In this document: positions 26,721 to 35,579 of the stretch, piece by piece
Layout of the letters: each line of letters starts with the position of its first letter
Position numbering within the stretch: the stretch's first letter is position 1
Assembly: GCA_902787185.1 (NCBI GenBank)
Contig: CADAFP010000003.1
Coordinates: 44,055 to 108,054 of the forward strand
Origin: an uncultured Bacteroidales bacterium
GTDB lineage: Bacteria > Bacteroidota > Bacteroidia > Bacteroidales > Muribaculaceae
Reading direction: 5' to 3'
Length of the DNA stretch: 64,000 nucleotides
Made by a program: the position numbers and the translations under genes
The notes under the pieces: model-generated
The model's database searches: none
What the model was told of the DNA's origin: nothing
What the model saw: only the letters and a program-made list of their open reading frames with translations

Positions 26721-29180
26721 TCAGCCCTTCAGGATAATGCTGATGATGAGGTTGATGTCGGCGATATTGACCACGCCGTCGCGGTTGACGTCGGCCACAG
26801 CAAGCCCGGCGGGTGAACCCGAGAGGATGATGCCGATGACGACATTGATGTCGGCAATGTTCACCGTGCCGTCGCCATTCACATCGCCAGTGAGGCCCTG
26901 CGGCGCACTGGTGTTGGGATAGTGGCAGTAGAAGGACTTCAAGGCGAGTGTATGGTCTCCTGCCGGCGCATTCTTGTCAAGGGTAAATTTGATGGACTTG
27001 AGCGACACAGGGAAAGTTCCCACGTTATCGGCTCCGCCCAGGGCATCCAGATCAATCAGGAGGGTGTGATCCACACTAGGAGCAAACTCCTCGGCCCCGA
27101 CGGGGTCGATTCTGAGGTAGTTGGAAGTGGTGTGGTAACGGTTGCGTGCGTCAACCTGCACATAGCAGATGGGCATGGTGCTATTGAACACCAGTGCCAC
27201 AGTATCGGGCAGGCTGTAGAGGGTCAGGTCCTTGGACATCAGCAGATAGGGGGCGCGGTTGGTGCTGTAGGAATAGGTGACAATGCCTGTTGCCTCGTCG
27301 ATGACGATGTCCTTGGCACCCGTTCCCTTGAAGGTCCATCCCGCCCAGTCTTGATACAGATAGGGTGAGGGGCTGATTTCCACCATCACCGTCGTGCTGT
27401 CGGCAAACTCCCCTACCCTGCACGCCAAGCCTGTCTCACCATTGGCGACACCACGCAGCACGCCATCGCTCACGGTGGCGACACTGCTGTCGTCAACGTC
27501 CCACTCCAGGGTTGCAGGGTCATAGAAATAGGTGTTGGTGTTCACCGTGGCGGTGACCTCGATGGGATAGTCTCGGTTGTCGATGACGATGGGGTGCAGG
27601 GCGATGGCGGGCTGCACGTCCATGACGCGCACCGTAACCGTTGCCGTCATCCCGTCCAGCGTTGCCGTGAGCGTGCCCGTCGTTGAGGGGCCACCGGCCC
27701 TATAGGTGTCCCCGCTGGTCGTGCCCAGCGTCTCATCACACGAGAGCGTCACGCCCTGGACGTCCTCGTTAACCAGTTCGCCAATGCTGTTGTAGCCCAA
27801 AATGCGCGGCTTGATGGTCGAGTAGCTGGGGACATCCAGACGGTGCTGGTCAAAGGCGATGCTCGCCACCACATTGTCCTCCTCGCCCACGGCTTCGACA
27901 AGCCATCCGCAAGCGACGGCTCGAGGGGTGCCCTCGGTAGTGGTATTGATGACCTTGCCAAACAGCATCATCTCGGCCGAGCCGCCAGCGTCCATATTGA
28001 CGATTTCGGTGACATCGGGGCACATCTGCTTCAAGATTTGGCAGGCCACTGCCGTGGGGCAGCCAGCCGACATGCCGTAGAGCGGACTCGTCGATTTATC
28101 GATAACCAGCAGATAGAGGTGTTTGCCGTCGGCACTGGATCCGTAGCAAGTGCGGGAATAGACCTGGCTATTGTAGGTCTCGTCATAGTTGCGGCCCAGC
28201 AGTTCGCCATTGTGCATAATGGGTGCGTTACCCCACACCAAATTCTCGATGTCGGGGCGCTGGCCCTGATTTTCGGCCTCAAGCACGGTCCACCCCGAGG
28301 TGATTTCCAGCACATCGCCCTCGGCAAGGGCAGCCATCGCCGCCTTGTTGGCATCGCCGGTAACGGTCAGGCAGGCGTCATAGTCGCCCAGCGTCTGTCG
28401 GTCGGCATCCCGCACAATGCGGGTGATGGTGAAGGCCATCGGTGCATTATTCTTCCACCCGCTCCCCTCGACAAAGGTGAGGTAGTAGTTGTCGGTGTGG
28501 TTATTGCCGCGCTCGTTGAAGCCCGTCCAGTCGTCCTCAAATTCGCGTGTGCGGGTGTAATTGGGCCCCCACAAGCAGATGTCACCGGCCACAGCACGAC
28601 GGTTCACGTTGTGATAGACCAACGGCTGTGCCAATTTTTCGGCAGTGATGGTGCCGTCCCATTGCAAGCGTCCCAGCACCAATGTCTTGTCGTGGGTGAT
28701 GGCAGCAGCTGCCGAGCGTGTAGGCCCGCCGTTCCACCAGTCCCAAGTGGTGTTGTCGTTGACCAGCGTGGTATCGTTGCGCACTACGCCGCCCAACGGG
28801 GTGCCCAACTGGAAAGAACTCCAGGGCGCGCCATTGCCCGAAACGACCCAGAAGTTGGCGTTACAGCCCACCACGGGACGCTTGGTAGCCGTGCGGTTGC
28901 GGGTATAGGCATTGGCAAGGGCCTCGGTGCGGCCCACGGTGTTGTAGCCGATGGTCGTCTCCACGCTATTGTTCGGATTATTCAGGTCCACCTCGGTCAC
29001 ATAGACGTTAAGCGGATAATCGGGAATCCGCACTATCGTATTGACCATACCCGGCCCCACCTGGCGGTGAACCAGCGTGTCGGCCCGATAGGTTTGATCA
29101 TTAATCACAAAGTCGGCACGCGCGGCACCCGTGACAAAAGCCACAACAGCAAGCAACAAGAGGAAAGGTCTATACATCAT
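26721..29180 (-). CDS. Secreted phosphodiester glycosidase (NAGPA) domain protein with Ig-like and dockerin-like modules
   Basis: This 819-residue protein has a signal peptide (MMYRPFLLLLAVVAFVTGAA). Residues of about 80-430 form a NAGPA-type domain: 'VVGCNANFW', 'APIMHNGELLG', 'SRTCYGSSADGKHLYLLVID', and 'VNMDAGGSAEMMLFG', where the D and glycine-rich motif form the active-site region. The family includes the human enzyme that uncovers mannose-6-phosphate and bacterial exopolysaccharide proteins. An Ig-like (BIG_2) segment with 'SSVATVSDGVLRGVANGETG' follows at about 580-610, then a beta-sandwich. A dockerin-like pair of the VNIADINVVIGIIL type closes the protein. It may remove terminal sugars linked through phosphodiesters. 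Confidence 0.82.
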   Translation of the reverse strand: MMYRPFLLLLAVVAFVTGAARADFVINDQTYRADTLVHRQVGPGMVNTIVRIPDYPLNVYVTEVDLNNPNNSVETTIGYNTVGRTEALANAYTRNRTATKRPVVGCNANFWVVSGNGAPWSSFQLGTPLGGVVRNDTTLVNDNTTWDWWNGGPTRSAAAAITHDKTLVLGRLQWDGTITAEKLAQPLVYHNVNRRAVAGDICLWGPNYTRTREFEDDWTGFNERGNNHTDNYYLTFVEGSGWKNNAPMAFTITRIVRDADRQTLGDYDACLTVTGDANKAAMAALAEGDVLEITSGWTVLEAENQGQRPDIENLVWGNAPIMHNGELLGRNYDETYNSQVYSRTCYGSSADGKHLYLLVIDKSTSPLYGMSAGCPTAVACQILKQMCPDVTEIVNMDAGGSAEMMLFGKVINTTTEGTPRAVACGWLVEAVGEEDNVVASIAFDQHRLDVPSYSTIKPRILGYNSIGELVNEDVQGVTLSCDETLGTTSGDTYRAGGPSTTGTLTATLDGMTATVTVRVMDVQPAIALHPIVIDNRDYPIEVTATVNTNTYFYDPATLEWDVDDSSVATVSDGVLRGVANGETGLACRVGEFADSTTVMVEISPSPYLYQDWAGWTFKGTGAKDIVIDEATGIVTYSYSTNRAPYLLMSKDLTLYSLPDTVALVFNSTMPICYVQVDARNRYHTTSNYLRIDPVGAEEFAPSVDHTLLIDLDALGGADNVGTFPVSLKSIKFTLDKNAPAGDHTLALKSFYCHYPNTSAPQGLTGDVNGDGTVNIADINVVIGIILSGSPAGLAVADVNRDGVVNIADINLIISIILKG

Positions 29181-29212
29181 AATACCATCGTTTTTTTAAG
29201 GTTATCACCATG

Positions 29213-29220
29213 CAAAGATA
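29213..29220 (-). promoter_or_regulatory. -7 box TATCTTTG with -33 TTTG, promoter of the NAGPA gene
   Basis: TATCTTTG is preceded by TTTG 19 bases upstream, a good match to the Bacteroidota primary promoter. The leader is about 30 nt. Confidence 0.7.
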
Positions 29221-29418
29221 ACCCAAATCGAGATATTTCCAAATAGAAATGACTGATGATTTCAAACTATTTACAATCCAAGCAAACCATAAAACCATAT
29301 TACTATCAACTAAAATCAGTCAATAAGCGATAATTCAGAAAAAAGATGCTATTATCTGCTGTGCTAAATGCCAACAAATCTTTACTTGCTTCACCTATTA
29401 CCCCCCAAAAAACCAAGA

Positions 29419-29473
29419 TTTTTCTGACGGTTCACAAGTTTGTGGTCCACAAATTTGTGAACCATCAGAAAAA
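29419..29473. promoter_or_regulatory. 55-bp palindrome upstream of the AAA ATPase
   Basis: The inner 35 bp (29429-29463) is a palindrome with 17-bp arms, GGTTCACAAGTTTGTGG and CCACAAATTTGTGAACC, around a central T, with one mismatch. Outer 9-bp arms (TTTTTCTGA at 29419 and TCAGAAAAA at 29465) extend it. It sits where the -33 element of the ATPase promoter should be, so it could be an operator. An almost identical 35-bp copy lies downstream of the gene. Confidence 0.85.
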
Positions 29474-29477
29474 ATAC

Positions 29478-29485
29478 TATATTTG
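29478..29485 (+). promoter_or_regulatory. -7 box TATATTTG, AAA ATPase promoter
   Basis: The box directly follows the palindrome and is 20 bases before the ATG. Confidence 0.6.
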
Positions 29486-29505
29486 CGGTCTTAATACGCA
29501 AAGCT

Positions 29506-30633
29506 ATGATGGAGAAACCTTTTGTATATGGGATGTCGGTAGAAGGCAAAAATTTCACCGACAGAGTTAAAGAGACGGCAAGATTAAAAAAAGATTTTCA
29601 GCATGGCATTAATGTCATACTGATTTCGCCACGTCGAATTGGCAAAACATCGCTTGTGAAAAAAGTTCGCTCCGAGATTACCGACCCTCTCATCATGGTA
29701 GTGATTATGGACATATATGATTGCCGTAGCGAATATGACTTCTACAATCGCTTTGCAACTGCGATACTCAAACAAACCGCAACCAAATCAGAGCAAGTTT
29801 TGGACTATTTGAAGAAATTCTTGGTCAGACTAACGCCCAAATTTTCTTTCAGTCCTGAAGCCAACTCTGATTTTTCATTGTCCCTTGGCATCACACCCAA
29901 AGAATACTCACCTGAAGAAATTCTCAATCTACCAGAAAAGATAGCACAAGATCGAGGGATACATATTGTAGTCTGCATTGATGAATTCCAACAGATTGGT
30001 GAATTTTCCGACTCATTAAGTGTACAAAAACGTTTGCGAGGTGCATGGCAACATCATCAACATGTGTCCTATTGCCTTTTTGGAAGTAAGAAACACTTAA
30101 TGACACAATTATTCCAAAACCGTAGCATGCCATTCTACCAGTTCGGTGAAATGATTGAACTCAAGCGCATTCCTTCTGAAGAATGGGTTCCGTTTATCAT
30201 CGATCGTTTCGCCGACAATGGCCAAACCATTTCAAGAGAGTTAGCTGAACAAATCTGCAAGAAAGTGGATAACTACTCTTCTTATGTACAGCAATTAGCA
30301 TGGAACGTAATGGCCGAGGCTGGAGATATCGTCAATGAACAGGACGTTGCCAATGGCATTGAAACGCTACTTGCACAAAACTCTAGTTTTTTTGTAGAGC
30401 AAATACGAGGATTGAGCACTTACCAGCTTAATTTCATCAAGGCTATATGCATGGAACATCACAAGGGACTGGCCTCTAAAAAAATAGCTGAAGAGTTCCC
30501 CATGGGCACCAAGTCCAACATCTCCCGCATCAAAGCAGCATTACTAGACCGGGAAATCATTGATGAGGACCACGAAGGTGTTTTCTTACCTGATTGTGTC
30601 TTTAGACTATGGTTCATGAAAGAGTATATGTAA
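29506..30633 (+). CDS. Orphan AAA ATPase (archaeal-type ATPase family, STAND-like)
   Basis: This 375-residue cytoplasmic protein is clearly more AT-rich than its surroundings. Walker A (SPRRIGKTS) is at 41-49, Walker B (VVCIDEF) at 155-161, and a sensor-like 'LFGSKKHLM' at about 191-199. The C-terminal 310-375 looks like a winged helix ('GLASKKIAEEFPMGTKSNIS', 'LLDREIIDED'). This architecture fits the archaeal-ATPase/DUF234-type family, abundant in Bacteroidota and archaea, with unknown substrates. A second ATG-like start at M2 is possible. The gene stands alone, between two 35-bp palindromes, and may be a recent arrival. The role could be regulatory, defence-related or selfish; the sequence does not decide. 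Confidence 0.8.
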   Translation: MMEKPFVYGMSVEGKNFTDRVKETARLKKDFQHGINVILISPRRIGKTSLVKKVRSEITDPLIMVVIMDIYDCRSEYDFYNRFATAILKQTATKSEQVLDYLKKFLVRLTPKFSFSPEANSDFSLSLGITPKEYSPEEILNLPEKIAQDRGIHIVVCIDEFQQIGEFSDSLSVQKRLRGAWQHHQHVSYCLFGSKKHLMTQLFQNRSMPFYQFGEMIELKRIPSEEWVPFIIDRFADNGQTISRELAEQICKKVDNYSSYVQQLAWNVMAEAGDIVNEQDVANGIETLLAQNSSFFVEQIRGLSTYQLNFIKAICMEHHKGLASKKIAEEFPMGTKSNISRIKAALLDREIIDEDHEGVFLPDCVFRLWFMKEYM

Positions 30634-30674
30634 TCTGCTGATTCTTCAGACATTTTCATACGAATCTATCACCT

Positions 30675-30709
30675 GGTTCACAAGTTTGTGGTCCACAAAC
30701 TTGTGAACC
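30675..30709. repeat. Second 35-bp palindrome, downstream of the AAA ATPase
   Basis: GGTTCACAAGTTTGTGG and CCACAAACTTGTGAACC form a perfect 17-bp inverted repeat around a central T. It differs from the upstream copy at a single base. It begins 41 bases after the ATPase stop. It could also work as a terminator, but no T-run follows. Confidence 0.85.
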
Positions 30710-30791
30710 CAATCTTTCTCTCTATGCATCAGCGGGTTATAGAATGATTACGGGGGAGTATTCCTATTTTTTCCGCACCTAAAAGAAGGAG

Positions 30792-31862
30792 TTACTTGCC
30801 GACGAGGTAGCGGCGCAGGGGGGTCATCCTGAGCAGGAGGACGAGGAGCCAGCAGACAATGAAGGCGATGAGTGCGCTCACGAGGCTATCGACGACCCAA
30901 TGGGTGCGGGCGAGCCACGGCGTGAGGGGCCACACGACTTGGCGCAGGATAAACATCTGGCTGAGGTAGATGCCGAAGGTGCACTTGCTCAACAGGGGCC
31001 ACCAGGTGGCAGTGGCGGGATGGTCCTTGCGGTCATAGCGACGCGGGGCAAAACGCTGCACGAGCAGGAACAGCAAGGTCGCCAGGGCGATATTGTTCGC
31101 GCTGATGTCACAGGTGATGGTGTCGATGTGCTCTTGCCAGGTGATGTTGAAATTTCCCTGCACCAGGAACTCGAACAGGGGCATCGCCACGATGCCGAAG
31201 GCCAAGAGCAGGCCCCACTTCCAACCCTTGTCAAGGGTGAAAAGCGGCAATCCATAACGGTGCAGGTAATAACCTAACAGAACGTAACCGTAGTAGTTGG
31301 CAAAGGCGCCGAACATGTTGTGGCTGTACTGTGACGCCTCCATGAACACGCCGTGCTGGTAAGGGATGAACGACGAGAGCACCCACAGCACTAGAACCAC
31401 CTCCACGCCTCGCTTCCCTATCGCGGCGATGCACTTGCTCACCAACGGCAAGGTCACATAGATCACCGCCAACACATACACATACCACAGCAATCCCTCG
31501 ACGGGATGGAAGAGGATGGACGTGAGCAGGCGGGGCGTGAAGTTGTGTAGCAGATAGGCATGCTCAAGCAGATAGACCACGGTCCAGAGCACCAGCGGCG
31601 GCAACACCACACGCAGGCGGCGCTTGACAAAACGGCTGCCGGGCATCGTCACTGGCAGCAGCAATGCGCCCGTAATCATAAAGAACAGGTTGCAGTTCAC
31701 GGCCACCAGCACGGTATAGACCGCACCAGCAATGGACGGGGTATTGTAATAGATGTCGTATTGACGTATGGGGGTATGGATGAGGAGAACCAGCAGGCAA
31801 GCGATGACACGCAGGATGTCAAGGTAAGGAATTCGCCGCTGTAGTTTGGCCTCGCTCAACAT
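30792..31862 (-). CDS. Acyltransferase 3 family membrane protein (WecH/OafA-like)
   Basis: The ATG at 31862 gives 356 residues with about ten membrane helices. The N terminus 'RRIPYLDILRVIACLLVLLI' followed by HTP carries the R...D...R...H pattern of acyltransferase 3 proteins, and 'VNCNLFFMITGALLLP' is the second block. 'CTFGIYLSQMFIL' near residue 290 is the usual late motif. It would O-acetylate a surface polysaccharide. It follows ispF on the same strand across repeat array E. Confidence 0.8.
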   Translation of the reverse strand: MLSEAKLQRRIPYLDILRVIACLLVLLIHTPIRQYDIYYNTPSIAGAVYTVLVAVNCNLFFMITGALLLPVTMPGSRFVKRRLRVVLPPLVLWTVVYLLEHAYLLHNFTPRLLTSILFHPVEGLLWYVYVLAVIYVTLPLVSKCIAAIGKRGVEVVLVLWVLSSFIPYQHGVFMEASQYSHNMFGAFANYYGYVLLGYYLHRYGLPLFTLDKGWKWGLLLAFGIVAMPLFEFLVQGNFNITWQEHIDTITCDISANNIALATLLFLLVQRFAPRRYDRKDHPATATWWPLLSKCTFGIYLSQMFILRQVVWPLTPWLARTHWVVDSLVSALIAFIVCWLLVLLLRMTPLRRYLVGK

Positions 31863-31865
31863 AAT

Positions 31866-31985
31866 CAATTAGGAATGAGGAATGAGAAATTAGAAATTAG
31901 AAATTAGGAGTTAGGAATGAGGAGTTAGGAGTTAGCCACTCAATATCTGTTAACTATTCACTGTTCACTGTTCACTGTTCACTGT
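31866..31985. repeat. 7-bp word array E between ispF and the acyltransferase
   Basis: Ten words of the ATTAGGA/GTTAGGA type (31867-31936) meet a second array of TGTTCAC words (about 31950-31985) at a centre near 31931-31954. The second array runs into ispF: the final residues and TGA stop of IspF are encoded by it. Confidence 0.88.
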
Positions 31986-32460
31986 TCCCTGTTATCAGCG
32001 CTACGGCATAGGCGGCAATGCCCTCGCCACGGCCTGTGTAGCCTAATTTCTCGGTGGTGGTCGCCTTGATAGACACCTGGTCTGGATTGCAGCCCATGCA
32101 AGCCGCCAGTTCCTGCTGCATGGCAGGGATGTGGGGATTGAGTTTGGGCTGCTCGGCACAGATGGTGATGTCACAGTTACCCAAGCGGTAACCCTTGCTG
32201 TCGAGCAGCTCCATCACATGGCGCAGCAACAGGCGGCTATCGATGCCCTTGTAGCGGGGGTTGGTGTCGGGGAAGTGGTAGCCGATGTCACGCAGTGCGG
32301 CGGCTCCCAACAGGGCATCGCACAGTGCATGGATGGCCACATCGGCATCGCTGTGCCCCAGCAGGCCCTTTTCCCAGGGAATATTGACACCGCCCAGCCA
32401 GAGCTCGCGGCCCTCGACCAGGCGATGAACGTCAAATCCCATTCCTATGCGCATCATCAT
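31972..32460 (-). CDS. ispF: 2-C-methyl-D-erythritol 2,4-cyclodiphosphate synthase IspF
   Basis: This 162-residue enzyme forms the cyclodiphosphate of the non-mevalonate isoprenoid pathway. 'MGFDVHRL' gives the metal ligands D10 and H12. '[19 protein letters not shown]' and '[10 protein letters not shown]' form the substrate pocket, and '[20 protein letters not shown]' the CDP site. The last four residues, NSEQ, and the stop are spelled by the neighbouring 7-bp array, so the tail was probably created by repeat growth. The start is one of three consecutive ATGs. Confidence 0.97.
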   Translation of the reverse strand: MMMRIGMGFDVHRLVEGRELWLGGVNIPWEKGLLGHSDADVAIHALCDALLGAAALRDIGYHFPDTNPRYKGIDSRLLLRHVMELLDSKGYRLGNCDITICAEQPKLNPHIPAMQQELAACMGCNPDQVSIKATTTEKLGYTGRGEGIAAYAVALITGNSEQ

Positions 32461-32470
32461 TATCGCTAAT

Positions 32471-32514
32471 CTATCTAAATCCTATAGCTTCTATAATTCC
32501 TATAGCTTCTATCG
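32471..32514. repeat. 9-bp word array L between porV and ispF
   Basis: CTATAGCTT, CTATAATTC and CTATAGCTT follow each other, with partial words on each side. The word is the same as in array K at 11492. Confidence 0.85.
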
Positions 32515-32515
32515 T

Positions 32516-33691
32516 TTAGTTGCGGCCAAACAGGTCACGGATGCCATCCATGTCAAATGACAGGGTGAAACGCAGCGTCTGGTCGAGCGGGCTGTCTTGT
32601 GCCGTGGCAATCATGTAGCTGGCGTCAATCTTGATGACGTTGAGCGAGAAGCCGGCACCCATACCGAAGTACTGGCGGTTGCCCGCAAACTTGCTCTCGT
32701 AGTAGTAACCGCCACGCAGGAAGAACTGCTGGTTGTAGGCATACTCGGCACCTACCGAATAGGTGATGCGCTTGGCAAAGTTGTCCTTGAAGCTGTCAAA
32801 GATACCCGTGATGCTGGACTTGTCTTTCCAATCCTGCAGGGCATCCTCATAGTCCAAGTTGTTCTCAAAGTCGGTCGAACGGGGCTTGGCGGGCACCAGC
32901 AGGTGGTTGGCATCAAGACCGATGGTCAAGTTGTTGTAGTCGGCAAGCGGGAAGGTGAAAGCGGTACCAATCTTGAGGTTGGCAGGCAGATAGGCAGGGT
33001 CGTTGCCCTTGTTGTAGGACACCTTGGAACCGATGTTGGACACGTTGAAACCCAGCGACCACTGGCACTCGTTGCGTCCGATAACGGGGAAGGTGGTATA
33101 GTAGCCCGACAGGTCGGCCGAGAATGCCGACGCACTCGACGTCAGCTCACCAGTGCTCATGTCACCCAGTCCCAGGTCGCTGTAGATGTAACGCAACACA
33201 ACGCCCATCGAGAACTTCTCGCTCAGTTTGCGGCTATAGCCCAAATCCACCGAGAGCTCAAACGGGTTGATGGTTGCTGCCGTTGCGCCACCAGCGTCGG
33301 TAGCACTCACCTCACCCAGCGAGAAGTAGCGCAACGAAGCACTCACCGCCTGGTTGTCGCCGCTACCTATCTTATAGAAACCCGAGAGGTTAGCCAGATA
33401 GATGTCGTTGACAATCTTGCGCAGCCACGGAGTGTAGGACAGCGAAACGCCAGCCTTGCTGTAGGCAAAGGCATACTTCGACGGGTTCCAGAACTGTGAG
33501 TTCACGTCGGCCTCGGTAGCGGCACCCAGGTCACCCATCGACGCGCCACGTGCGTCGGGGGCGATGCCCAACGAGGTAACACCCGTGGTCACGGGATTAA
33601 ACTGGGTGTCCTTAATGTCGCCCTCCTGGGCCCATGCCGTCAGGAAACTGGCCATTAATGCGATAGCGAATATCGATTTCTTGAATTTCAT
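32516..33691 (-). CDS. porV: Type IX secretion outer-membrane protein PorV
   Basis: This 391-residue beta-barrel protein has a signal peptide (MKFKKSIFAIALMASFLTAWA). The mature start 'TGVTSLGIAPDARGASMGDL' followed by GAAT is the typical PorV/PorQ entry block. The barrel strands end in 'TLRFTLSFDMDGIRDLFGRN'. PorV binds cargo leaving the SprA translocon and delivers it to the attachment complex that removes the C-terminal signal. Its presence indicates a T9SS and fits the cargo-like C terminus of the protein at 35995-38598. The gene follows the C69 peptidase across array F. Confidence 0.9.
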   Translation of the reverse strand: MKFKKSIFAIALMASFLTAWAQEGDIKDTQFNPVTTGVTSLGIAPDARGASMGDLGAATEADVNSQFWNPSKYAFAYSKAGVSLSYTPWLRKIVNDIYLANLSGFYKIGSGDNQAVSASLRYFSLGEVSATDAGGATAATINPFELSVDLGYSRKLSEKFSMGVVLRYIYSDLGLGDMSTGELTSSASAFSADLSGYYTTFPVIGRNECQWSLGFNVSNIGSKVSYNKGNDPAYLPANLKIGTAFTFPLADYNNLTIGLDANHLLVPAKPRSTDFENNLDYEDALQDWKDKSSITGIFDSFKDNFAKRITYSVGAEYAYNQQFFLRGGYYYESKFAGNRQYFGMGAGFSLNVIKIDASYMIATAQDSPLDQTLRFTLSFDMDGIRDLFGRN

Positions 33692-33779
33692 TTCTTTAAT
33701 CAGATAAATTGGTTTGTCATTTACCTAATTAACTAAGAAAACCGCCTTTTATTGTATCACAGCCCCATCTTTTGGAGTT

Positions 33780-33886
33780 TAGTCCGTAGTCGTCAGTCCT
33801 TAGTCCTTAGTCGTTAGTCCCTAGTCCTTAGTCCTTAGTCCTTAGTCGTTAGTCCAACTGTTAACTGTTCACTGTTCACTGTTAAA
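33780..33886. repeat. 7-bp word array F between the C69 peptidase and porV
   Basis: About ten TAGTCCT/TAGTCGT words (33780-33856) are followed by four ACTGTTA/ACTGTTC words (33857-33884). The TAA stop of the C69 peptidase gene lies in the last word. Confidence 0.9.
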
Positions 33887-35492
33887 ACCCTTTCCAGGAT
33901 TGGAGCCAGAAGTCGTGGGCCAGTTGTTGCCAGCGATAGGCGGCGGCGCCCAGGGCGTCGGCGGTATAGTCGTTGAGGTACTGGGCAGCCTTGTCCTTGT
34001 CGGTGGCGTTGAGTTCCTGCCAGGTGCGCTCTACCATGGGCAGCTCGCGCAAGCCCTTCTCGAGGAAGTGGTTGCGGGCGGGCTCCAGCGTCTTACGGTA
34101 GATGCCCCAGCGCAGCGAGGCAAGGCGGTTGGCCTTGCGGAACTGCCACAGGGCGGTCTCGTCGTTCTCGGCGCTGTGGCCGCACAGTTTCATCGATGCG
34201 GGCAGATCGGTGTTACCGCAGAAAACGGGGAACCTGGGGCTCTGTCCGGGGTTATCAAAGGCTATCCATGCCACGCCGCCCACCTCGTCGGGGAGCCAAT
34301 CACGCAGCTGGATGACGGTGCTGTAGGAACACCAGGGGACGCTCACGGTGCGGGTCCACTTCATCGCCGAGTCGCCCATGGCATAGAACATCGCGAGTTG
34401 CTCGTTGGTAATCCAGGGGTTGGCGACTGGCGAGACGATGCTGTCGGGCTCGTTCTCGACAAGGTTGCCCTCCTTGTCCTTGCGCTTGGGGTTGGGAATC
34501 TTGTGGCGTGCGCTCAGGTCGAGCGGTGTGCCCTCATAGTAGCTGCCCAGCAGGCGCGACACGTCCTCGACGCTCACCTTCTTGTCGGGCTTAACACTCA
34601 CGGGCAGGTTCTCGATGCTGTCGGTGAGGTTGAGCGACGGTGCCAGCTGCTGCATGATGTACAGTTCGCGCAGGCTGTAGTTTTTCACCTCGTGGAGGTA
34701 ATTGCCGCCACTGTAAGCCTTCCAGAAACAGAACGGCTCCTTGCCGTCCCACAATTTCAGCTTCTTGGCGACGTCAAACACATTGTCCGACGCCATATAG
34801 TGGTCAGGGTCACTCAAGTCGAGCGTGCCGATGCGCGAGATGTTGGCCGACACGGCAATTTCATCATCAGGGATACGCACTGCAGCCCACACGGCGCCCA
34901 CCCGCTTGGGACCCTCGCCAAAGATCTCAAACAGCCACACCTCGTTCTTGTCGGCGATGGTGAGGCACTCGCCACTGTCACCATAGCCGTACTTCTTAGC
35001 CAGCTCGCCCATCAGGCGGATGGCATCGCGGGCCGTGCTGCAACGCTCCAGCGCGATGCGCGCCAGCTCCTCAATCATGAAGATGCCTTTCTCGTTGCGC
35101 AGCGTGTCAAGTCCGCTGATGGTCGTCTCGCCCATCGCCAGCTGCTTCTCGTTCAGGCACGGATAGGCGGTGTCGAGAAAACGGTAGGTGTGGCGCACCT
35201 GGGGAATGACGCCCAGACGCGGCATGCGCGTGCTGTCACTTGCGCTCTGGGTGTGGAAACGGTCCTTGTAAACGGCAGTGACCGTGTCGCGCTCGTAGTC
35301 GCGCGCAGGCACTATTTCCATCCATGTGCGGTAACGCGCGTCACAGGTGTGTGAGGTGATGACCGACCCGTCGGCACTTGCGCGCTTGCCCACCATGATG
35401 CTGGTACACGATTCTGTCATGCGTTCAACGCTCTGGGCGTTGATGGCAATGGTCAATGCCATCATGATGATGGCGACAAAGGATTTCTTCAT
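33882..35492 (-). CDS. C69 family dipeptidase (PepD-like)
   Basis: This 536-residue secreted peptidase has a signal peptide to about residue 20. C29 in 'ESCTSIMVGKRASADGS' is the N-terminal nucleophile exposed after processing, as in lactobacillar PepD. 'GYGDSGECLTIADKNEVWLFE' and 'VRIPDDEIAVSANISRIGTL' are family blocks. It probably cleaves dipeptides in the periplasm or outside. It has its own promoter box at 35528. The C-terminal stop lies in array F. Confidence 0.9.
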   Translation of the reverse strand: MKKSFVAIIMMALTIAINAQSVERMTESCTSIMVGKRASADGSVITSHTCDARYRTWMEIVPARDYERDTVTAVYKDRFHTQSASDSTRMPRLGVIPQVRHTYRFLDTAYPCLNEKQLAMGETTISGLDTLRNEKGIFMIEELARIALERCSTARDAIRLMGELAKKYGYGDSGECLTIADKNEVWLFEIFGEGPKRVGAVWAAVRIPDDEIAVSANISRIGTLDLSDPDHYMASDNVFDVAKKLKLWDGKEPFCFWKAYSGGNYLHEVKNYSLRELYIMQQLAPSLNLTDSIENLPVSVKPDKKVSVEDVSRLLGSYYEGTPLDLSARHKIPNPKRKDKEGNLVENEPDSIVSPVANPWITNEQLAMFYAMGDSAMKWTRTVSVPWCSYSTVIQLRDWLPDEVGGVAWIAFDNPGQSPRFPVFCGNTDLPASMKLCGHSAENDETALWQFRKANRLASLRWGIYRKTLEPARNHFLEKGLRELPMVERTWQELNATDKDKAAQYLNDYTADALGAAAYRWQQLAHDFWLQSWKGF

Positions 35493-35527
35493 ATTTCTTA
35501 TCTATCTGTTGTTAATGGTCAAGACTG

Positions 35528-35535
35528 CAAAGGTA
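35528..35535 (-). promoter_or_regulatory. -7 box TACCTTTG, C69 peptidase promoter
   Basis: The box faces the C69 gene, 36 bases before its ATG. Confidence 0.65.
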
Positions 35536-35579
35536 GTCATTTTTTTAGACTCGAGGGCATCAGGCATGAGAAAAGGCTA

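Noticed and set aside
29506-30633. Calling the AAA ATPase part of a known defence system
   Set aside because: No partner nuclease, toxin or methylase gene is adjacent; the gene stands alone between palindromes.
33900-35354. A 484-codon plus-strand frame opposite the C69 peptidase
   Set aside because: Shadow frame; low-complexity composition and no motif, while the minus-strand peptidase has catalytic and family blocks.
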